A stretch of 64,000 nucleotides of DNA from Actinomycetes bacterium (GCA_029779645.1 JAKPAC010000004.1:1-64000); one strand, 5' to 3'. Numbered from the stretch's first letter, positions 17,867 through 27,417 are shown. The notes: generated by a model not told the origin, from the sequence alone. Numbers and translations: made by a program.

Positions 17867-19237
17867 ATGAACACACTCCTGAATGACGCGAACACACCAG
17901 GAGGCATGGTGGAGGACACGGCCGAGATCATCAAGATTCGCGGCGGTCGACCGCTCTCGGGCCGGGTCGAGGTCAAGGGCGCGAAGAACCTGGTCACCAA
18001 GGCGATGGTCGCGGCGCTTCTCGGCGAGACGGCGAGCGTGCTGCATGACGTGCCCGACATCAGCGATGTCGCGGTCGTCCGCTCCCTGCTCGAGGTCCAC
18101 GGCGTCCGCGTCGACGAGGTGGAGGGCGAAGAGGGCACGCTCCGCCTCGACCCGAGCGGGGTCGAGTCGGCGCACATGGAGGAGATCGACGCGCACGCGG
18201 GCGCTTCGCGCATCCCGATCCTGTTCTGCGGTCCGCTCCTGCACCGCCTCGGCCAGGCGTTCATCCCCGATCTCGGCGGCTGCCGCATCGGCGACCGCCC
18301 GATCGACTTCCACCTCGACGCGCTGCGCAAGTTCGGCGCCGTCGTCGAGAAGCAGCCCAACGGCATCCGTCTCTCGGCCCCGCAGGGCCTGCGCGGCGCG
18401 AACATCCATCTGCCGTACCCGAGCGTGGGTGCGACCGAGCAGGTGCTGCTCACCGCCGTGCGCGCGAAGGGCGTCACCGAGCTGAAGAACGCGGCCATCG
18501 AACCCGAGATCATGGACCTGATCGCGGTGTTGCAGAAGATGGGCGCCATCATCTCGTATGAGCCCAACCGCGTCATCCTCATCGAGGGCGTCGACGCGCT
18601 TCGCGGCTACGACCACCGCGCGATCTTCGACCGCAACGAGGCCGCCAGCTGGGCGTGCGCCGCGCTGGCCACCGACGGCGACATCTTCGTCGGGGGCGCG
18701 AAGCAGCAGGAGATGCTGACGTTCCTCAACGTGGTGCGCAAGGTCGGCGGCGAGTTCGACATCCACGAGGACGGCATCCGCTTCCGTCGCGGCGGCGCGC
18801 TGCGACCCGTCAGCGTCGAGACCGACGTGCACCCCGGCTTCATGACGGACTGGCAGCAGCCGCTGATCGTGGCGCTCACCCAGGCGCACGGCGAGTCGAT
18901 CGTGCACGAGACGGTGTATGAGAACCGCTTCGGCTTCACCGACGCGCTCGTGAAGATGGGCGCGAACATCGTCGTGCACCCGCACGGTCTGCAGGACGGC
19001 CCGCGCCGCGTGCCGCGCCGCAACCTCGAGCAGGCGGCGACCATCACCGGTCCCACCCCGCTGCACGGCGCCGACATCGTCGTCCCCGATCTGCGCGGCG
19101 GCTACAGCCACGTCATCGCCGCGCTCACCGCCGAGGGCGAGTCGACGATCAGCAACATCGGCATCATCAGCCGCGGCTACGAGAAGTTTCTGTCCAAGCT
19201 CCAGCTCCTGGGCGCAGACTTCGATATCGTCGGCTGA
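17867..19237 (+). CDS. murA: UDP-N-acetylglucosamine 1-carboxyvinyltransferase
   Basis: 456 residues. Catalyses the first committed step of peptidoglycan synthesis, transfer of enolpyruvate from PEP to UDP-GlcNAc. RVEVKGAKNLVTKAMVAALL holds the substrate-binding Lys-Asn pair. DLGGCRIGDRPIDFH carries the active-site Cys (so the usual fosfomycin target residue is present, not the Asp variant of mycobacteria). The N-terminal extension before IIKIRGGRPL is about 20 residues longer than in E. coli. A second ATG at 17906 is poorly spaced from AGGAGG, so 17867 is preferred. Confidence 0.95.
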   Translation: MNTLLNDANTPGGMVEDTAEIIKIRGGRPLSGRVEVKGAKNLVTKAMVAALLGETASVLHDVPDISDVAVVRSLLEVHGVRVDEVEGEEGTLRLDPSGVESAHMEEIDAHAGASRIPILFCGPLLHRLGQAFIPDLGGCRIGDRPIDFHLDALRKFGAVVEKQPNGIRLSAPQGLRGANIHLPYPSVGATEQVLLTAVRAKGVTELKNAAIEPEIMDLIAVLQKMGAIISYEPNRVILIEGVDALRGYDHRAIFDRNEAASWACAALATDGDIFVGGAKQQEMLTFLNVVRKVGGEFDIHEDGIRFRRGGALRPVSVETDVHPGFMTDWQQPLIVALTQAHGESIVHETVYENRFGFTDALVKMGANIVVHPHGLQDGPRRVPRRNLEQAATITGPTPLHGADIVVPDLRGGYSHVIAALTAEGESTISNIGIISRGYEKFLSKLQLLGADFDIVG

Positions 19238-19240
19238 GTG

Positions 19241-20023
19241 ATGACATCAGCCAAACACGCGCCGGAGTCCGCGCCGAAGCCGCGCTCTGAGAAGTGGCGG
19301 CCCAGCTGGTTCTGGCCGCTGGCCATGCCGGTGCTGCCGTTCATCGATCTCGTCTCGAAGATCACGTTCACGAACCCCGAGAAGCTGCCCAAGCACGGCC
19401 CGTTCATCCTGGCGGTCAACCACTACAGCGAGATCGACCCGCTCGTCGTGGCACGCGCGGTCTGGAAGCTCGGCCGTGCCCCGCGCTTTCTCGCGAAGGC
19501 CTCGCTGTTCAAGGTGCCCGTGGTCGGTGCCGCGCTCCGCGTGACCGGCCAGGTTCCCGTTGAGCGCCACGGCAGCGGCAAGGCGACCGCCGGTGCGCTC
19601 AGCGCCGCCGACGCGCTCGTCGCCCACGGCCGCGGCGTGATCGTCTACCCCGAGGGCACGCTGACGCGTGAGCCCAACCTCTGGCCCATGCGCGGCAAGA
19701 CCGGCGCGGCGCGCCTGGCGTTCGACGCCGGGCTGCCGGTGATCCCGGCCGCCCACTGGGGCGTGCAGGGGGTCATGGGTCGCTACTCGAAGAAGATCAG
19801 CCTCTTCCCGCGCAAGCAGGTGCGGATGATCTTCGGCGACCCCATCGATCTCTCCGACATCGCCGCGCGACGCGGCACGCCCGGCGCGCTGAACGAGGCC
19901 ACCGACCGCATCATGGATGGCGTCACCGCGCTGCTCGAGCAGCTTCGCGGCGAGCAGGCCCCCGCCGAGCGCTGGGACCCGAGCAAGCATCAGCAGAGTG
20001 AAACGGGTCGTTTTGAGTCGTAG
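19241..20023 (+). CDS. plsC: 1-Acylglycerol-3-phosphate O-acyltransferase
   Basis: About 260 residues. Makes phosphatidic acid by acylating lysophosphatidate at the membrane. The catalytic NHYSEID (NHx4D) motif is at residues about 60-66; the second block YPEGTLTREPN binds the phosphate; LPVIPAAHWG is block IV. There is an N-terminal hydrophobic helix (FWPLAMPVLPFIDLV). ATG at 19241 is preferred over the GTG at 19238. The end overlaps the gpsA start by 26 bases. The plsC-gpsA pair supplies glycerolipid precursors. Confidence 0.9.
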   Translation: MTSAKHAPESAPKPRSEKWRPSWFWPLAMPVLPFIDLVSKITFTNPEKLPKHGPFILAVNHYSEIDPLVVARAVWKLGRAPRFLAKASLFKVPVVGAALRVTGQVPVERHGSGKATAGALSAADALVAHGRGVIVYPEGTLTREPNLWPMRGKTGAARLAFDAGLPVIPAAHWGVQGVMGRYSKKISLFPRKQVRMIFGDPIDLSDIAARRGTPGALNEATDRIMDGVTALLEQLRGEQAPAERWDPSKHQQSETGRFES

Positions 20024-21146
20024 GCCTGCCGCCGGTCCCCGGGTCGCGGTGATCGGGGCGGGCAGCTGGGGGACCACCTTCGGCAAGATCCTCGCCGATG
20101 GCGGCGCGAGCGTCACCATGTGGGCGCGGCGCCCCGAGCTGGCGAAGGAGATCGCGCGCGCCAAGCGCAACAGCGACTATCTGCCGGGCATCAATCTTCC
20201 TGTCGGCATGACGGCGACATCGAATCTCGCCGAGTCGCTCGAGGGCGCCGAACAGGTCTACCTGTCGATCCCGAGCCAGTCGCTGCGGCAGTCGCTCAAG
20301 GGCGTGCGGCCGCTGGTCGCGAAATCCGATGCGCCGATCGTCTCGCTGATCAAGGGCGTCGAACGTCGCACCGGGCAGCGCATGAGCCAGGTGATCGCCG
20401 AAGAGCTGCACATCGATCCGGCACGCATCGCCGTGGCATCCGGCCCCAACCTCGCACTCGAGATCGCGCGCGAGCAGCCCACGGCCGCGGTGATCTCGTC
20501 GTCGAGCCAGGAGACCGCGGAGGCGGTCGCCCGGCTTGCGCGCAACAGCTACTTCCGCACCTTCGTGAACACCGACGTGATCGGCACCGAGTTCGGCGGC
20601 GTGCTGAAGAACCTGATCGCGGTCGCGATCGGCATCGTGGACGGCGTCGGCTACGGCGAGAACACGAAGGCCGCGATCATCACGCGCGGCCTGGTCGAGA
20701 TGACCGACTTCGCGGTGGCGCAGGGCGGGCAGGCCGAGACGCTGCAGGGACTCGCCGGCCTCGGCGATCTGATCGCCACCTGCCAGTCGCCGCTGTCACG
20801 CAACAACACGGCCGGCCGCCTGCTCGGCCAGGGGTACAGCTTTCAAGACGTCGTCAAGCAGATGAACCAGACCGCCGAAGGCCTCGCCTCGGTCGGGCCG
20901 GTGCTGCAGCTTGCGCGCGAGGCCGGCGTGGCGATGCCGATCGTCGAACAGGTCGACCGGGTGCTCAAGGGCACGCTGAACCCGCGCGACATCGCCCCGC
21001 ACCTGACAACCGACGACGACGATGAACAGCCGCAAGGCGAAGGGACGCAGTATGGACAAGCCGGTGGTGGCGGTGCTCTTTGGCGGTCGATCCAGCGAGC
21101 ACTCGATCAGTTCCGCAACAGCGGGCGGGGTCCTGAGGGCGATTGA
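19998..21146 (+). CDS. gpsA: NAD(P)-dependent glycerol-3-phosphate dehydrogenase
   Basis: About 380 residues. Reduces dihydroxyacetone phosphate to sn-glycerol 3-phosphate for phospholipids. The Rossmann motif VAVIGAGSWGTTFGKIL is near the N-terminus; VLKNLIAVAIGIVDGVGYGE contains the catalytic Lys; GLAGLGDLIATCQSPLSRN is the C-terminal signature. The start is uncertain: GTG 19998 is used, TTG 20013 is also possible. After the conserved domain, the frame continues about 45 residues (TTDDDDEQPQGEG...) and overlaps ddl by 95 bases, so the tail is probably not conserved. Confidence 0.92.
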   Translation: MKRVVLSRRPAAGPRVAVIGAGSWGTTFGKILADGGASVTMWARRPELAKEIARAKRNSDYLPGINLPVGMTATSNLAESLEGAEQVYLSIPSQSLRQSLKGVRPLVAKSDAPIVSLIKGVERRTGQRMSQVIAEELHIDPARIAVASGPNLALEIAREQPTAAVISSSSQETAEAVARLARNSYFRTFVNTDVIGTEFGGVLKNLIAVAIGIVDGVGYGENTKAAIITRGLVEMTDFAVAQGGQAETLQGLAGLGDLIATCQSPLSRNNTAGRLLGQGYSFQDVVKQMNQTAEGLASVGPVLQLAREAGVAMPIVEQVDRVLKGTLNPRDIAPHLTTDDDDEQPQGEGTQYGQAGGGGALWRSIQRALDQFRNSGRGPEGD

Positions 21147-22134
21147 CCGCGATCGCTTCGCGATCATCCCGGTCGGCATCACCCGCGCCGGCGCGTTCGT
21201 GCTCGAGGTCGACGACCCGGATCACTTCCGGCTCGACCCGAACCACCTGCCCGAGGTCGTCGACAACGGCACCCGCATCCTCTGGCCCGAGGCCGGCGGC
21301 GAGCGCACCGTGCGCGTGCGGCGCGCCGATGGCTCGGTCGACGAGCTCGGCGCCGTCGACGTGGTGCTCCCGATCCTGCACGGCGTGCACGGCGAGGACG
21401 GCACCGTGCAGGGCTTCTTCGACACGCTTGAGATCCCCTACGCGGGGGGCGGGGTGCTCGATTCGGCGCTGTGCATGGACAAGCACTTCATGAAGATCGT
21501 GCTCCAGGCCGCGGGCATCCCCGTCGCCCCCTGGGTGACGGTGCGCGAGGGCGAGGTGGATGCCTCGCCCGCCGTGCGCGCCAGCATCGAGGCCCTCGGG
21601 CTGCCGCTGTTCGTCAAGCCCGCCCGCGCCGGCTCGAGCGTCGGCGTCTCGAAGGTCGCGGCCATCGACGAGCTGCCCGAGGCGCTGGCCGTGGCCTTCG
21701 CCGAAGACGACAAGGTGCTCATCGAGTCGGCGGTCGTCGGGCGCGAGATCGAGGTGGCGATCCTCGACGGCCGCGGCGACGAGGCGCCGCGCGCGTCGCT
21801 GCCGGGCGAGGTCGTGCTGACCGATCGCGCCTTCTACGACTTCGAGGGCAAGTACCTCGGGGGCGACGGTGTCTCGATCGTGTGCCCAGCCGAGGTGTCT
21901 GGCGACGAGCTGGCCGCGATGCAGGAGCTCGGCGTTCGCGCCTTCCAGGCGGTGGGCGGCCGAGGGCTCGCCCGGGTCGACTTCTTCCTCACCACCGACG
22001 GCCTCGTCGTCAACGAGCTGAACACCATGCCCGGCTTCACGCCGATCTCGATGTTCCCGAAGTGCTGGATCGCGTCCGGCATGACGTACGCCGAGCTGAT
22101 CACCGAGCTCGTCGAGCTCGGGCTCGAGCGGTAG
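21052..22134 (+). CDS. ddl: D-alanine--D-alanine ligase
   Basis: 360 residues. ATP-grasp enzyme joining two D-Ala for peptidoglycan precursors. VAVLFGGRSSEHSISSAT is the N-terminal signature; LPILHGVHGEDGTVQGFFD and VKPARAGSSVGVSKV form the ATP/D-Ala sites; VNELNTMPGFTPISMFPK holds the C-terminal metal ligands. The long insert typical of actinobacterial Ddl is present. Its ATG lies within the end of the gpsA frame, which makes coupled expression in the leuCD-murA-plsC-gpsA-ddl run likely. Confidence 0.96.
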   Translation: MDKPVVAVLFGGRSSEHSISSATAGGVLRAIDRDRFAIIPVGITRAGAFVLEVDDPDHFRLDPNHLPEVVDNGTRILWPEAGGERTVRVRRADGSVDELGAVDVVLPILHGVHGEDGTVQGFFDTLEIPYAGGGVLDSALCMDKHFMKIVLQAAGIPVAPWVTVREGEVDASPAVRASIEALGLPLFVKPARAGSSVGVSKVAAIDELPEALAVAFAEDDKVLIESAVVGREIEVAILDGRGDEAPRASLPGEVVLTDRAFYDFEGKYLGGDGVSIVCPAEVSGDELAAMQELGVRAFQAVGGRGLARVDFFLTTDGLVVNELNTMPGFTPISMFPKCWIASGMTYAELITELVELGLER

Positions 22135-22174
22135 CGACGCGGCGCTCCCGCCGGAGGGGCCTCGCTTGGCGCGG

Positions 22175-22672
22175 CTACTCCTGTGGGGCCTCGGGGGCGC
22201 CGGGCGCGACCTTGTCGGTGCAGCCCTGACCGTGCTTCGGCAGCGACTGCACGGCGTTTGCGACATCCTCGAGCGCGACGCTGCCCGAGATCTTCGCGCC
22301 GTCGATGACGACCTCGACCGCGGGATCGCGCCCGTAGGTGGTCGCCGTGTACTGCGGCAGCCGGCTCTCGTCGATGATCCAGTCGACGCCCTTGAAGGTC
22401 TGGCAGGGCATCGTCGTGGGCGGCGGCACCGGCACGCCGCACGAGAGCAGCACCGCCGCCGGCTCGCCCCAGGCGCCCGTGGCCTGCGCGTCGGTGAACT
22501 GACGCTCGAGGGTGCCGACGCGCTCGGGCAGCTTGACGGTGACATCGGCGCACAGCGGGTTGTTGGCGTCGGGCGCGGGATGCATCGACACGGTCGATGC
22601 GCACCCGGCGAGCAGAGCGCCGGCGAGCACCAGCACGGCGGTCAGGGACACACGGGCAAGCATATGAGACAT
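22175..22672 (-). CDS. DUF3515 lipoprotein
   Basis: 165 residues. A lipoprotein signal (LTAVLVLAGALLAGC) places a lipobox Cys near residue 20. The mature domain (CADVTVKLPERVG ... GAWGEPAAVLLSCGVPVPPP ... TATTYGRDPAVEVVI) is DUF3515, an actinobacterial family of unknown role with a Cys pair suitable for a disulphide. It is conserved between ddl and thiL in this lineage. Transcription is leftward, opposite to its neighbours, and its start faces thiL 23 bases away. ATG 22672 is preferred; an ATG three codons later is possible. Confidence 0.85.
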   Translation of the reverse strand: MSHMLARVSLTAVLVLAGALLAGCASTVSMHPAPDANNPLCADVTVKLPERVGTLERQFTDAQATGAWGEPAAVLLSCGVPVPPPTTMPCQTFKGVDWIIDESRLPQYTATTYGRDPAVEVVIDGAKISGSVALEDVANAVQSLPKHGQGCTDKVAPGAPEAPQE

Positions 22673-22695
22673 CCCTGCCAGGCTACCTTGGGAGT

Positions 22696-23727
22696 ATGAG
22701 TCCCGCCCCCGCCAGCTCACCCGACCGTGCAGTCACCGCGCACGATCCGCGTGTCAGCGAGCTCGATGAGGGCGAGATCCTCCGCCGCATCCTGTCTCGG
22801 CTGGGGGAGGCATCGGGCGCGCTCGTGGGCCCGGGCGACGACGCCGCAGTCATCGCGGCGCCCGACGGGCGCGTGGTCGTGACGACCGACACGCTGGTGC
22901 AGGGGCCCGACTTTCGGCTCGCGTGGTCGGCGCCGTTCGACATCGGCTGGAAGGCGGCGGCGGTGAACCTCGCCGACGTCGCCGCCATGGGCGCCCGCCC
23001 GACCGGGCTTGTCGTGGCGCTGGCCGTGCCGCCGGCCCTGCCGGTCTCGCTCGTCGAGGGCATCGCCGAGGGGCTGCGTGCCGCCTGCGACGCGATGGCG
23101 CCGGGATGCTCGGTGGTCGGGGGAGACCTGACCGCCTCCGACACGCTCACCGTGGCGGTCACCGCCTTCGGCTCGCTCGACGGCATCGCGCCGGTGCTGC
23201 GCTCGGGCGCGCGCCCGGGCGACACGCTCGCGGTCTGCGGGGGAGCGCTCGGCACCGCCGCGCGCGGGCTCGCCGTGCTCTTCGAGCGGGGCGTGGATGC
23301 CTCCGGCCACCCGATTCCGCTCGACGCGTCGCTGCTCTCCGCGGCCGACGCCGAGGCGCTCGCGGTGCAGCTGCGCCCGACGCCCCCGCTCGCCGCGGGC
23401 ATCGAGGCCGCTCGCGCCGGGGCCACGGCCATGATGGACATCTCGGACGGGCTCGCGCTCGATGCATCCCGAATCGCCGCCATGAGCGGCGTGAGCGTCG
23501 ACATCTTCTCGGCGACGCTGGGGCCGAACAGCGCCTGGGCGCTGGGCGGGGGCGAGGATCACGGACTGCTCGCCACCTTCCCCGCTGCGGTGCCGCTGCC
23601 GGACGGGTTCCGGGCGATCGGGCGCGTGCTGCCGGCCGGCGGCGAGGCGGTGCGCATCGACGGCCGCGCGTGGGACGGTCGGCCCGGCTGGGACCCGTAC
23701 CGGGACTGGGACGAGCGGCTCGGCTGA
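22696..23727 (+). CDS. thiL: Thiamine-monophosphate kinase
   Basis: 343 residues. Phosphorylates thiamine monophosphate to the active diphosphate. GPGDDAAVIAAPDGRVVVTT is the N-terminal ATP/Mg-binding signature, DIGWKAAAVNLADVAAMGA the dimer motif, VVGGDLTASD the second metal site and MMDISDGLALDASRIA the C-terminal one. It shows the normal ThiL length plus a ~15-residue N-terminal extension. It has GGGAG just before the ATG at 22696. Confidence 0.94.
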   Translation: MSPAPASSPDRAVTAHDPRVSELDEGEILRRILSRLGEASGALVGPGDDAAVIAAPDGRVVVTTDTLVQGPDFRLAWSAPFDIGWKAAAVNLADVAAMGARPTGLVVALAVPPALPVSLVEGIAEGLRAACDAMAPGCSVVGGDLTASDTLTVAVTAFGSLDGIAPVLRSGARPGDTLAVCGGALGTAARGLAVLFERGVDASGHPIPLDASLLSAADAEALAVQLRPTPPLAAGIEAARAGATAMMDISDGLALDASRIAAMSGVSVDIFSATLGPNSAWALGGGEDHGLLATFPAAVPLPDGFRAIGRVLPAGGEAVRIDGRAWDGRPGWDPYRDWDERLG

Positions 23728-23808
23728 GCGGTCGGCAGGCGCGCGGCGCGCGCCGACGAGTGGATGCCGCGGACCAGTCGCGGCGGCGATGTGCCTGTGC
23801 GGCGGAGC

Positions 23809-24390
23809 TCAGTCGTCGGCGGCCGGCGCCTCGCGAAGCCCGACCCACCACAGCGTGGTGTCGCCGTAGCTTCTGTGCCGCAGGTGCTCGAGCGGCGCCG
23901 GCAGCGGCGGCTCGGCCGAGCGGGCGGCGCGCTCGACGATCACGATCGCGTGCGGGCTGAGGCGGGGCGCGAGCAGCTCGAGCGCCTCGGCGAGCTCGTC
24001 GTCGCCGAGCTCGTAGGGCGGGTCGATGAACACGAGGTCGAAGGCGCCCGCCGCGCGGCGCAGAAAGGTGAGCACGCTGGTGGCCTCCACCCGGACCGCG
24101 CGCGTGGTGCCGAGCGCACGCTCCACCTTCGCGGCGTTGCGTCGGGCGATCGCGGCCGCGGGTGCGGCGCGCTCGACGAGCACGATGGATGCCGCACCGC
24201 GGCTTGCGGCCTCGAGGCCGAGCGCGCCCGAGCCGGCGTACAGGTCGAGCACCGCGGCATCCCGAATCGCGTCGGCAGACTCGAGCGCGCCGAACAGCGA
24301 CTCGCGAATGCGATCGCTGGTGGGGCGGGTGCCGGACGCGGGCACGTCGAGGGTGAGCGAGCCGGCACGGCCCGAGATGATGCGGGTCAC
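23809..24390 (-). CDS. rsmD: 16S rRNA (guanine966-N2)-methyltransferase
   Basis: 193 residues from a GTG at 24390 (VTRIISGRAGSLTLDV). SAM-binding motif I is LDLYAGSGALGLEAASRG; the catalytic DPPY is in DLVFIDPPYELG; RPTSDRIRESLFGAL is the RsmD signature. It methylates G966 of 16S rRNA in the small subunit. A much longer frame continues upstream on this strand, but that is antisense to recG. The gene is divergent from recG, as in many relatives. Confidence 0.92.
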   Translation of the reverse strand: MTRIISGRAGSLTLDVPASGTRPTSDRIRESLFGALESADAIRDAAVLDLYAGSGALGLEAASRGAASIVLVERAAPAAAIARRNAAKVERALGTTRAVRVEATSVLTFLRRAAGAFDLVFIDPPYELGDDELAEALELLAPRLSPHAIVIVERAARSAEPPLPAPLEHLRHRSYGDTTLWWVGLREAPAADD

Positions 24391-24510
24391 GCGCCTACGA
24401 TAGCGCTCGTGCGGTGCGGGCACGGCGCCTGCACGGCGACTGCGCGCGCGGGTCGACGGGCGACCCCGCGCGCGGGCGGCGGTGTCTGGGCCCGCCGATA
24501 GACTTTGCGC

Positions 24511-26757
24511 ATGCCGACCTTCACGCTCGAGTCGGGCCTCGACACGGTCCTCGGAGCGAAGGCCGCCGCCGCGCTGAAGCGCGCGTTTCTCATGATCACC
24601 GTCGGCGATCTGCTCGCGCACTACCCCCGCCGCTACGCCAAGCCCGGCGAGCTGACGAAGGTGGTCGGGCTCCCGATCGGCGAGCCGGTCACGATCGTCG
24701 CCGAGGTGCTCACCGTGCGCGAGCGCAAGATGCAGGCGCGGCGCGGGAGCATCCTCGAGGTCACGATCGGCGACGGCCTGGGCGTGATGATGCTGACCTT
24801 CTTCAACCAGGCGTGGCGCCAGAAAGAACTGCGGCCGGGTGCCCGCGGCATCTTCGCGGGCAAGGTCGGGGTCTACAAGGGCTCGCTGCAGCTCGCGCAT
24901 CCCGCGTACGCGCTGTTCGATGCCGCCGACGAGCACGCCGAGCTGGCCGCCGTCGAGCGCGCCAAGCACCCGATCCCGATCTATCCGGCGACCGCGTCGA
25001 TCCCGAGCTGGCAGCTGCAGCAGCACATCGCGCTGGTGCTGGATGGGCTCGAGTCGGTGCCCGATCCGCTGCCGGCCGAGCTGCGCGCCCGGCGGCGGCT
25101 GCTGCCCGCCGACAGGGCGCTGTGGCAGATCCACCGCCCCGAGAACTTCGGCCAGATCGACGACGCGCAGCGCACCCTGCGCATGCATGAGGCACTCGTG
25201 CTGCAGGCGGCGCTGCTGCAGCAGCGCGAGCAGGTGCGTCGCCTCGAGGCGACGGCTCGCCCGGTGAAGCGCGGCGGCCTCCTCGAGCGGTTCGACGCGC
25301 GGCTGCCGTTCACCCTCACGCCCGACCAGGTGGCGGTCGGCGAGCAGATCGCCGGCGACCTGGTCGCGCCCTGGCCGATGAACCGCCTCGTGCAGGGCGA
25401 GGTCGGCTCGGGCAAGACGCTGGTGGCACTGCGGGCCATGCTGCAGGTCGCCGACAGCGGCGGGCAGTCGGCGCTGATCGCCCCGACCGAGGTGCTCGCG
25501 AGCCAGCACCTGCGCTCGATCGCGCGGATGCTCGGGCCCGAGCTCGCGGCAGAGGTGATGCCCACCCTGCTCACCGGCCAGATGACGGCCGCCGAGCGCC
25601 GCAAGGCGGCGCTGCGCGTCGCCTCCGGCCAGTCGCTCATCGTCGTCGGCACGCACGCCCTGCTGAGCACGAGCACCACCTTCGCCGAGCTCGCCCTTGT
25701 CGTGATCGACGAGCAGCACCGCTTCGGCGTCGAGCAGCGCGAGACGCTCCGCCGCAAGGGCACGAGCCCGCACGCGCTGGTGCTCACCGCGACCCCGATC
25801 CCGCGCACCGTCGCGATGACCGTCTTCGGCGACCTCGACGTGAGCGCCATCCACACCATGCCCGAGGGGCGGGCGGGCATCGAGACGCACGTGGTGCCGC
25901 TGGTCGACAAGCCGGGGTGGATGCCTCGGGTCTGGCGCCGCATCGCCGAGGAGGTCGCCCTCGGCCGGCAGGCGTTCATCGTGTGCCCCGCGATCGACGC
26001 CCTCGCGGGGCTGCTCGACGACACGGGCGATCTGCCGCCGGATGACGAGACCGCGACGGTGGCCGAGGCCGAGGCTTCGGGCGTGAGCGGGGGAGCGGGC
26101 GGCGCGGGTGGCGGGCCGCTGGGGGCGCTGCCGCGCGCCATGCCGCTCGTCGGCGTCGTGCAGATCGCCGAGATCGTGGCGACGCTGCCCGAGTTCGCGA
26201 ACATCCGCACCGAGGTGCTGCACGGCAAACTGCCCGCGGACGAGAAGGACCGCATCATGCGGGCGTTCGCCGCGCGTGAGATCGACGTGCTGATCGCGAC
26301 GACCGTGGTCGAGGTCGGCGTCGACGTGCCGAACGCCTCGACGATGGCCATCCTGAACGCCGATCGCTTCGGCGTCTCGCAGCTGCATCAGCTGCGCGGG
26401 CGCGTCGGCCGCGGCGCCGTGCCGGGGCTGTGCCTGCTCGTGACCGGGGCCGAGCACGGCACGCCCGCGCGCGATCGCGTCGCGGCCGTGGCATCCACGC
26501 TCAACGGGTTCGTGCTCGCCGAGGTCGACCTCGAGCAGCGGCGCGAGGGCGACGTGCTCGGCGACCTGCAGTCGGGCGGCCGATCGTCGCTGCGCCTGCT
26601 GCGAGTGGTGAAGGATGCCGAGCTCATCGTCGCGGCGCGCGGCGAGGCGGAGGCGATCCTGGCCGCCGACCCGGCGCTCTCCGGGCACCCGGCGCTCGCC
26701 GGCGCGATCGAGCTGCGCCTGAATCACAGCGAGCGGGCGGCGCTGGCGAAGAACTAG
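24511..26757 (+). CDS. recG: ATP-dependent DNA helicase RecG
   Basis: 748 residues. Remodels stalled replication forks and branched DNA. The N-terminal wedge/OB domain is at about 1-200; helicase motif I is GEVGSGKT, motif II is VVIDEQH, LTATPIPRT is motif III, and QLRGRVGRG is motif VI. Between the helicase lobes, around residues 515-545, there is a low-complexity insert (GVSGGAGGAGGGPLGAL) that is unlikely to be conserved. ATG 24511 follows a TTG two codons upstream. A short hexamer repeat directly follows the stop. Confidence 0.96.
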   Translation: MPTFTLESGLDTVLGAKAAAALKRAFLMITVGDLLAHYPRRYAKPGELTKVVGLPIGEPVTIVAEVLTVRERKMQARRGSILEVTIGDGLGVMMLTFFNQAWRQKELRPGARGIFAGKVGVYKGSLQLAHPAYALFDAADEHAELAAVERAKHPIPIYPATASIPSWQLQQHIALVLDGLESVPDPLPAELRARRRLLPADRALWQIHRPENFGQIDDAQRTLRMHEALVLQAALLQQREQVRRLEATARPVKRGGLLERFDARLPFTLTPDQVAVGEQIAGDLVAPWPMNRLVQGEVGSGKTLVALRAMLQVADSGGQSALIAPTEVLASQHLRSIARMLGPELAAEVMPTLLTGQMTAAERRKAALRVASGQSLIVVGTHALLSTSTTFAELALVVIDEQHRFGVEQRETLRRKGTSPHALVLTATPIPRTVAMTVFGDLDVSAIHTMPEGRAGIETHVVPLVDKPGWMPRVWRRIAEEVALGRQAFIVCPAIDALAGLLDDTGDLPPDDETATVAEAEASGVSGGAGGAGGGPLGALPRAMPLVGVVQIAEIVATLPEFANIRTEVLHGKLPADEKDRIMRAFAAREIDVLIATTVVEVGVDVPNASTMAILNADRFGVSQLHQLRGRVGRGAVPGLCLLVTGAEHGTPARDRVAAVASTLNGFVLAEVDLEQRREGDVLGDLQSGGRSSLRLLRVVKDAELIVAARGEAEAILAADPALSGHPALAGAIELRLNHSERAALAKN

Positions 26758-26760
26758 CCG

Positions 26761-26796
26761 CACGAGCACGAGCACGAGCACGCGCACGAGCACGCG
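26761..26796. repeat. Hexanucleotide tandem repeat (CACGAG/CACGCG), six units
   Basis: Six head-to-tail six-base units, four CACGAG and two CACGCG, start three bases after the recG stop. They lie between recG and coaD and encode nothing recognisable. The array could vary in copy number by slippage. Confidence 0.85.
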
Positions 26797-26862
26797 ACAC
26801 CGTGATCAATCTGCGATGGTCACGAACGGCGGATCGCCGCGGCGCGCCGATATGCTTTGGGC

Positions 26863-27360
26863 ATGAGCAACCGCGTGGCAGTTGTGCCCGGATCCTTCGA
26901 CCCGCTCACGCTTGGCCACCTTGATGTGATCGAGCGTGCTGCAGGGCTCTACGACGAGCTGCACGTGCTGGTGGTGCACAACCCCGGCAAGGACGCGCTG
27001 CTGCCGATCACGCAGCGCGTGTCGCTGATCGAGCAGTCGATCGCCGAGCGCGGCATCGAGGGCAACATCGTGGTCGCCGCGTGGAGCGTCGGCCTGCTCG
27101 TGGACTACTGCACCGACGTCGGCGCACAGGTGCTGGTGAAGGGCATCCGCTCGCAGATCGACGTCGCGTACGAGACGCCGATGGCGATCGTGAACCGCCA
27201 CCTCGCCCACGTCGAGACGGTGTTCCTGCTGCCCGAGCCCTCGCACGCGCTCGTGTCGAGCTCGCTCGTGCGCCAGGTCTCGCAGCTCGGCGGCGATGTC
27301 TCGCCGTTCGTGCCCCCGGCCGTGGCCCGCTACCTCGACACCGGCGCGCGCGGCATCTGA
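26863..27360 (+). CDS. coaD: Phosphopantetheine adenylyltransferase
   Basis: 165 residues. Transfers AMP to 4'-phosphopantetheine, the penultimate step of CoA synthesis. [20 protein letters not shown] holds the TxGH nucleotidyltransferase motif; [20 protein letters not shown] and [15 protein letters not shown] (ISSTxxR-type) complete the site. ATG 26863 gives the standard length; a TTG two codons earlier is in frame. Confidence 0.95.
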   Translation: MSNRVAVVPGSFDPLTLGHLDVIERAAGLYDELHVLVVHNPGKDALLPITQRVSLIEQSIAERGIEGNIVVAAWSVGLLVDYCTDVGAQVLVKGIRSQIDVAYETPMAIVNRHLAHVETVFLLPEPSHALVSSSLVRQVSQLGGDVSPFVPPAVARYLDTGARGI

Positions 27361-27417
27361 GCGTGCGCAGCCGGGCGGCCGCGCTCGCGCGCAGCTGGCG
27401 ACGGTACGCTTGGAGGC

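Noticed and set aside
23809..26793. 994-codon open frame on the minus strand covering recG
   Set aside because: Only its C-terminal 193 codons (rsmD) show family sequence. The rest is antisense to an unmistakable recG and reflects GC-rich codon bias.
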